Below are positions 5,946 to 8,234 of a stretch of DNA of 8,234 nt, piece by piece (the stretch's first letter is position 1; every line of letters starts with the position of its first letter). A program made the position numbers and the translations under genes. Below the pieces are notes generated by a model that did not search any database, was not told the origin of the DNA, and was given only the letters and a program-made list of their open reading frames with translations. The DNA is from an uncultured Oscillospiraceae bacterium (GTDB taxonomy: Bacteria; Bacillota; Clostridia; Oscillospirales; Oscillospiraceae): positions 1-8,234 of the forward strand of contig CAADVN010000033.1 of assembly GCA_900752445.1 (NCBI GenBank), read 5' to 3'.

Positions 5946-6253
5946 TCATGCAGCCGTGTGGCGGCGGTTGAGGCCCAGGAACAGGGCGGCTGAGGCCAGA
6001 ATAAGGGCGGCGAGGGCAACGTAGTAGAGCGGCCTCGCCGCAGCGGGTACGGGCGGCGCGTCCAGCAGCTCATAGATGAGCAGACGGCCCTGCCCGGACC
6101 AGGGGCGGAGCAGCTCGGCCCTCGCAGCCACCGCCGCCGTGCCGAGGGGCAAGAGCAGGATGTCCCCGGGCTCAAAGCGCTCCGTCCTCGCCGTGGTCAG
6201 GCCCAGGAGAAGCCGGCCAGCAGGCAGAGCGCAAAGACGTTCAGCGCGCTCAC
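5946..6253 (-). pseudogene. Small two-helix membrane protein gene, frameshifted
   Basis: The DUF1700 gene ends with a GTGA overlap that offers a coupled start GTG at 6253-6251. From it the frame reads a hydrophobic start, MSALNVFALCLLAGFSWA, and hits TGA at 6199-6197. The frame one base back (-1) is open and continues as GLTTARTERFEPGDILLLPLG, then a hydrophobic segment LYYVALAALILASAALFLGL and NRRHTAA, stopping at 5946. That second frame has no ATG, GTG or TTG before residue 30 or so of the product. The simplest reading is one gene of about 102 codons with a one-base loss near 6200-6220. It would encode an N-terminal membrane helix or signal, a roughly 50-residue outer domain and a C-terminal helix. 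Whether the indel is a real mutation or a sequence error cannot be told; no good slippery heptamer was seen. The family is not recognised. Confidence 0.6.
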
Positions 6254-6984
6254 ACGAACCAGCCCCAGACGTGCCAGTATTCAAGGGCCCCGGCTGTGAG
6301 CATGGACGTGACCATGGCCGCCGCAGCGAAGGCCACCAGCGCCGCGAGCGAGGCGATGAGCGCCCGGCGCAGCTTCCTCCTGCGCTTCGGCTCCAGCTGC
6401 GGCCAGAAGGGCACGGCCGGCAGCACGGGCTTTCCCGCCGCTGAGGCCGCCGCGTTCCGGTGGAAGCGGAAATAACTCCTCCACATCTGCGCGAGCAGCC
6501 GCGCGAAGTACCAGCAGCCCGCCGCCGCCAGCGCCGCCAGCGCAAAGAGCGCCAGCGCGTAGAGCGTGCTGCACCAATACGGTATCTCCGGCAGCTGCAC
6601 ATAGGGCTGCATGTCAAAGGGTACCAGCAGGCACAGCCCCACGAGCGCCGCGGCCACAGCCGTGCAGGCCACGGTCAGAACCCAGCATGCAAACACCGTA
6701 AAAAAGCTCAATACGAAGATGTCCGCGAACACCAGCCCCGTCCAGGTGAGCGCGGAGCGCCCGAAGCCGCCGGCGCGCCGCGTCTCCTGCGCCTCGCCCG
6801 GCTCGAACTGCGCCGCGAGCTCCGCCGGGTCGCCCAGCCGCGCCGCCGTCTCCTCCTCCGAGTAGCCGTCAGCCAGCTTGTACTCGAAGTGCCGCCGGTA
6901 CTCGGCCAATATGTCCTCGGGCTCCGGCACCTTCCGCGCCCTCAGCTCCCGCTCGAGCTTCTCCATGAATTCAGCTCTCGTCAT
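6250..6984 (-). CDS. DUF1700 (HAAS) family membrane protein
   Basis: A 244-residue protein. The N-terminus (1-62) is the alpha-helical cytoplasmic domain of DUF1700/HAAS proteins. It begins MTRAEFMEKLERELR and continues with EPEDILAEYRRHFEYKLADGYSEEE (21-45) and the hallmark LGDPAELAAQF (50-60). About four hydrophobic segments follow (roughly 85-120 as one or two helices, 140-165, 207-230), with a basic loop RRRKLRR (201-207). These proteins are nearly always encoded with a PadR regulator and are thought to link a membrane signal to it. Here the gene overlaps the end of padR by 14 bases. The ATG at 6984 is chosen for GGAGG 9 bases upstream and for the conserved start of the domain; the longer frame to 7053 adds an arginine-rich shadow of padR. 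Its stop overlaps the start of the next, frameshifted gene. Confidence 0.85.
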   Translation of the reverse strand: MTRAEFMEKLERELRARKVPEPEDILAEYRRHFEYKLADGYSEEETAARLGDPAELAAQFEPGEAQETRRAGGFGRSALTWTGLVFADIFVLSFFTVFACWVLTVACTAVAAALVGLCLLVPFDMQPYVQLPEIPYWCSTLYALALFALAALAAAGCWYFARLLAQMWRSYFRFHRNAAASAAGKPVLPAVPFWPQLEPKRRRKLRRALIASLAALVAFAAAAMVTSMLTAGALEYWHVWGWFV

Positions 6985-7297
6985 CTCTCTTCGCCTCCAA
7001 GATCTTCTGGACCTCCGCCGCAAAGCGCAGGTATTCCGCCCGGTCACGCTCAAAGCTCTCCGCGCCCAGGCTCGTCAGCTTGTAATACTTCCTCGGCGGG
7101 CCCCCGCTCTCCTCCTGCAGATAGGTCGTTACAAGCCCGTCCGCCTTCAGCTTCCGCAGGAGCGGATACACCGTGCCGTCCGCAATGTCGATGCTCTGCG
7201 AGAGTCGGTCCGATATCTCGTAGCCGTAACAGTCCCGCGCCGAGAGCATCGCCAGGACGCACAGCTCAAGCACGCCCTTCTTGTACTGTGGATTCAT
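6971..7297 (-). CDS. PadR family transcriptional regulator
   Basis: A 108-residue winged-helix repressor. The opening MNPQYKKGVLELCVLAMLS (1-19), YGYEISDRL (24-32), DIADGTVYPLLRKLKADGLV (37-56) and the wing GGPPRKYYKLTSLG (65-78) are the canonical PadR core. The remaining C-terminal helix is short, as in the small PadR-s2 type. It would dimerise and repress its own operon until a ligand or its DUF1700 partner relieves it. The ATG at 7297 is preceded by GGAGGGAGG at 6 bases. It is first in a three-gene minus-strand operon, overlapping the DUF1700 gene by 14 bases. It is transcribed from a near-perfect promoter divergent from the gamma-glutamyltransferase-family gene. The regulated process is unknown. 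Confidence 0.93.
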   Translation of the reverse strand: MNPQYKKGVLELCVLAMLSARDCYGYEISDRLSQSIDIADGTVYPLLRKLKADGLVTTYLQEESGGPPRKYYKLTSLGAESFERDRAEYLRFAAEVQKILEAKRDDES

Positions 7298-7319
7298 GTC
7301 CGGCCTCCCTCCATGTTTA

Positions 7320-7327
7320 CACTAGTG
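7320..7327. promoter_or_regulatory. Candidate operator palindrome at padR transcription start
   Basis: The perfect 8-bp palindrome CACTAGTG lies exactly over the predicted start (near 7322) of the padR transcript. Beside it, ATTCA-N7-TGAAT (7334-7350) forms a second inverted repeat inside the promoter spacer. The words TAGTGAAT (7323-7330) and TAGTGATGAAT (7340-7350) repeat around the -10. PadR repressors commonly bind palindromes overlapping their own promoter, but these do not show the ATGT/ACAT ends typical of classical PadR sites, so the assignment is tentative. Confidence 0.35.
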
Positions 7328-7328
7328 A

Positions 7329-7357
7329 ATTATATTCAGTAGTGATGAATTTGTCAA
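7329..7357 (-). promoter_or_regulatory. Sigma-A promoter of the padR-DUF1700 operon
   Basis: On the minus strand a perfect -35 TTGACA (7357-7352), a 17-bp spacer and a perfect -10 TATAAT (7334-7329) form a full consensus promoter. Transcription would start near 7322, about 25 bases before the padR ATG. A promoter this strong usually needs a repressor, consistent with PadR autoregulation. Confidence 0.88.
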
Positions 7358-7392
7358 GGGGCGCTGCGCAATTTTTTCAAGCCCCGTCTCGC

Positions 7393-7421
7393 TTGACAGG
7401 TACTTCGGGGCGGGATATATT
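7393..7421 (+). promoter_or_regulatory. Sigma-A promoter of the gamma-glutamyltransferase-family gene
   Basis: On the plus strand a perfect -35 TTGACA (7393-7398) and -10 TATATT (7416-7421) are separated by 17 bp. The start would be near 7428, 20 bases before the ATG, leaving room for the GGAGG at 7437-7441. It is divergent from the padR promoter, with 35 bp between the two -35 boxes, so PadR might affect both. Confidence 0.82.
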
Positions 7422-7447
7422 GTTTCTATTGTGTATGGAGGTGTCTC

Positions 7448-8234
7448 ATGGGACCTGTGTTCGACCCGCTCTCCGCGCGCTTTGCCTCGACGCGTAGGGT
7501 CATATACGGAAAACGCGGCATGGTCTGCGCCACCCAGCCGCTCGCGGCCCAGGCGGGGCTGGACATACTGCGGCGCGGCGGCAACGCCATCGACGCCGTC
7601 ATCGCGGCGGCGGCCTGCCTCACCGTGCTCGAGCCGACCTCGAACGGCCTGGGCGGCGACGCCTTCGCCCTCATCTGGTCGGGAGGCAGGCTGCACGGGC
7701 TCAACTCCTCAGGCCCTGCCCCGGCGCTGGCCGACCCCGAATTCCTGCGCGAGAGGTACGGGCGCATACCCGAACGGGGCTGGTACGCCGTGGACGTGCC
7801 GGGCATACCCGCAGGCTGGGCCGAGGCCTCGCGCCGCTTCGGCAGGCTCTCGCTGGCCGAGGTGCTCTCGCCCGCCATCGCCTATGCGGAGGAGGGCTAT
7901 CCGCTCTCGCCCGTGACCTCGCGGCTCTGGGAGCAGGCCTTTGCGGCCTACTCCAAGGATGGGGACGAGACAGGGCTCTTCCAGCCGTGGTTCGACTGCT
8001 TTGCGCCAGAAGGCCGTGCGCCGAGGGCGGGCGAGCTGGTTTACCTGCCCGGCCACGCCGCGAGCCTGCGTGAGCTGGCGCGCACAGACTGCGAGAGCTT
8101 CTACCGCGGCGCGCTGGCAGAGAAGATAGACGCCTTCTCGCGCGAGACGGGCGGCTGGCTGCGCGCGGACGACCCCGCGGCCTTCCGGCCTGAGGGGGGG
8201 GGGGCGCTGTCCGAGAGCTACCGGGGCTACCCAG
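7448..8234 (+). CDS. Gamma-glutamyltransferase family protein (YwrD-like), 5' part only
   Basis: The first 262 codons are present and the gene runs off the window. The family is of self-cleaving Ntn hydrolases that cleave or transfer gamma-glutamyl groups, for example from glutathione. Visible family blocks are ATQPLAAQAGLDILRRGGNAIDA (28-50), EPTSNGLGGDAFALIW (62-77), VDVPGIPAGW (115-124), LSPAIAYAEEGYPLSP (140-155) and LSESYRGYP (254-262). The catalytic Thr that starts the small subunit lies beyond the window and cannot be checked. The N-terminus has no signal peptide, so the product appears cytoplasmic, as for YwrD-type members. The ATG has GGAGG 6 bases upstream. At residues 89-92 the sequence is GPAP, where relatives often have G-R/x-AP. 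An 11-G run encodes EGGG at 249-252, where relatives typically have a PEW-like segment. Common symbols for relatives are ggt and ywrD; which applies is not certain. Confidence 0.88.
   Translation, partial: MGPVFDPLSARFASTRRVIYGKRGMVCATQPLAAQAGLDILRRGGNAIDAVIAAAACLTVLEPTSNGLGGDAFALIWSGGRLHGLNSSGPAPALADPEFLRERYGRIPERGWYAVDVPGIPAGWAEASRRFGRLSLAEVLSPAIAYAEEGYPLSPVTSRLWEQAFAAYSKDGDETGLFQPWFDCFAPEGRAPRAGELVYLPGHAASLRELARTDCESFYRGALAEKIDAFSRETGGWLRADDPAAFRPEGGGALSESYRGYP

Noticed and set aside
6197..6253. Programmed -1 ribosomal frameshift in the small membrane gene
   Set aside because: No X-XXY-YYZ slippery heptamer is seen before the TGA at 6199-6197, so a mutation or base-call error is the simpler explanation.
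7365..7379. TGCGCAATTTTTTCA upstream of the transferase promoter, similar to the second LytTR-like repeat
   Set aside because: It matches 12 of 15 bases, but a partner copy at 21 bp is absent (the nearest weak match is 24 bp away), and much of the agreement is a T-run; not enough to call a site.
6460..7497. 345-codon plus-strand frame opposite DUF1700 and padR
   Set aside because: It runs antisense across two genes and both promoters into the transferase gene, has no recognisable motif and no ribosome binding site; it is a composition artefact.

Overview
The window is GC-rich and looks like a chromosomal piece of a high-GC member of the Firmicutes, most likely a gut-type Clostridia (Oscillospirales-like). 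The evidence is strong GGAGG ribosome binding sites, near-consensus sigma-A promoters (TTGACA, 16-17 bp, TATAAT-like), frequent ATA and AGG codons in GC-rich genes, and Firmicutes-typical families: a YtrA-type GntR regulator with an ABC exporter, a LytTR/GHKL two-component pair, and PadR with DUF1700. The species is inferred only. No rRNA, tRNA, CRISPR, insertion sequence or phage gene was seen.

Layout. Bases 1-230 hold no recognisable gene but a run of inverted repeats ending in an intrinsic terminator. Minus strand 231-1784 is a multi-spanning GT39-like glycosyltransferase with its own promoter. Minus strand 1870-3700 is a tight operon: TTG-started YtrA-like GntR repressor, ABC ATPase and six-helix ABC-2 permease, with 2-bp and 4-bp junctions. 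Bases 3701-3910 form a divergent control region. It carries a palindromic/tandem operator over the gntR promoter, a plus-strand promoter, and a 12-bp direct repeat with 21-bp period in front of the next operon. Plus strand 3911-5897 is a LytTR response regulator and an AgrC-like GHKL histidine kinase, ending at a terminator hairpin shared with the convergent operon.

Minus strand 7297-5946 is a PadR repressor, a DUF1700/HAAS membrane protein, and a small membrane-protein gene whose coupled GTG start and body lie in different frames. Plus strand 7448 to the window end is the N-terminal part of a gamma-glutamyltransferase-family (YwrD-like) protein with its own strong promoter and an 11-G run.

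Functionally the centre reads as a signal-response module. The YtrA-like repressor probably controls its own ABC transporter in response to envelope stress or a small ligand. The divergent two-component pair senses an unknown signal at the membrane. PadR-DUF1700 is a second, separate membrane-linked regulatory unit. Each family is known; the interest lies in the regulatory DNA and in the frameshifted gene.
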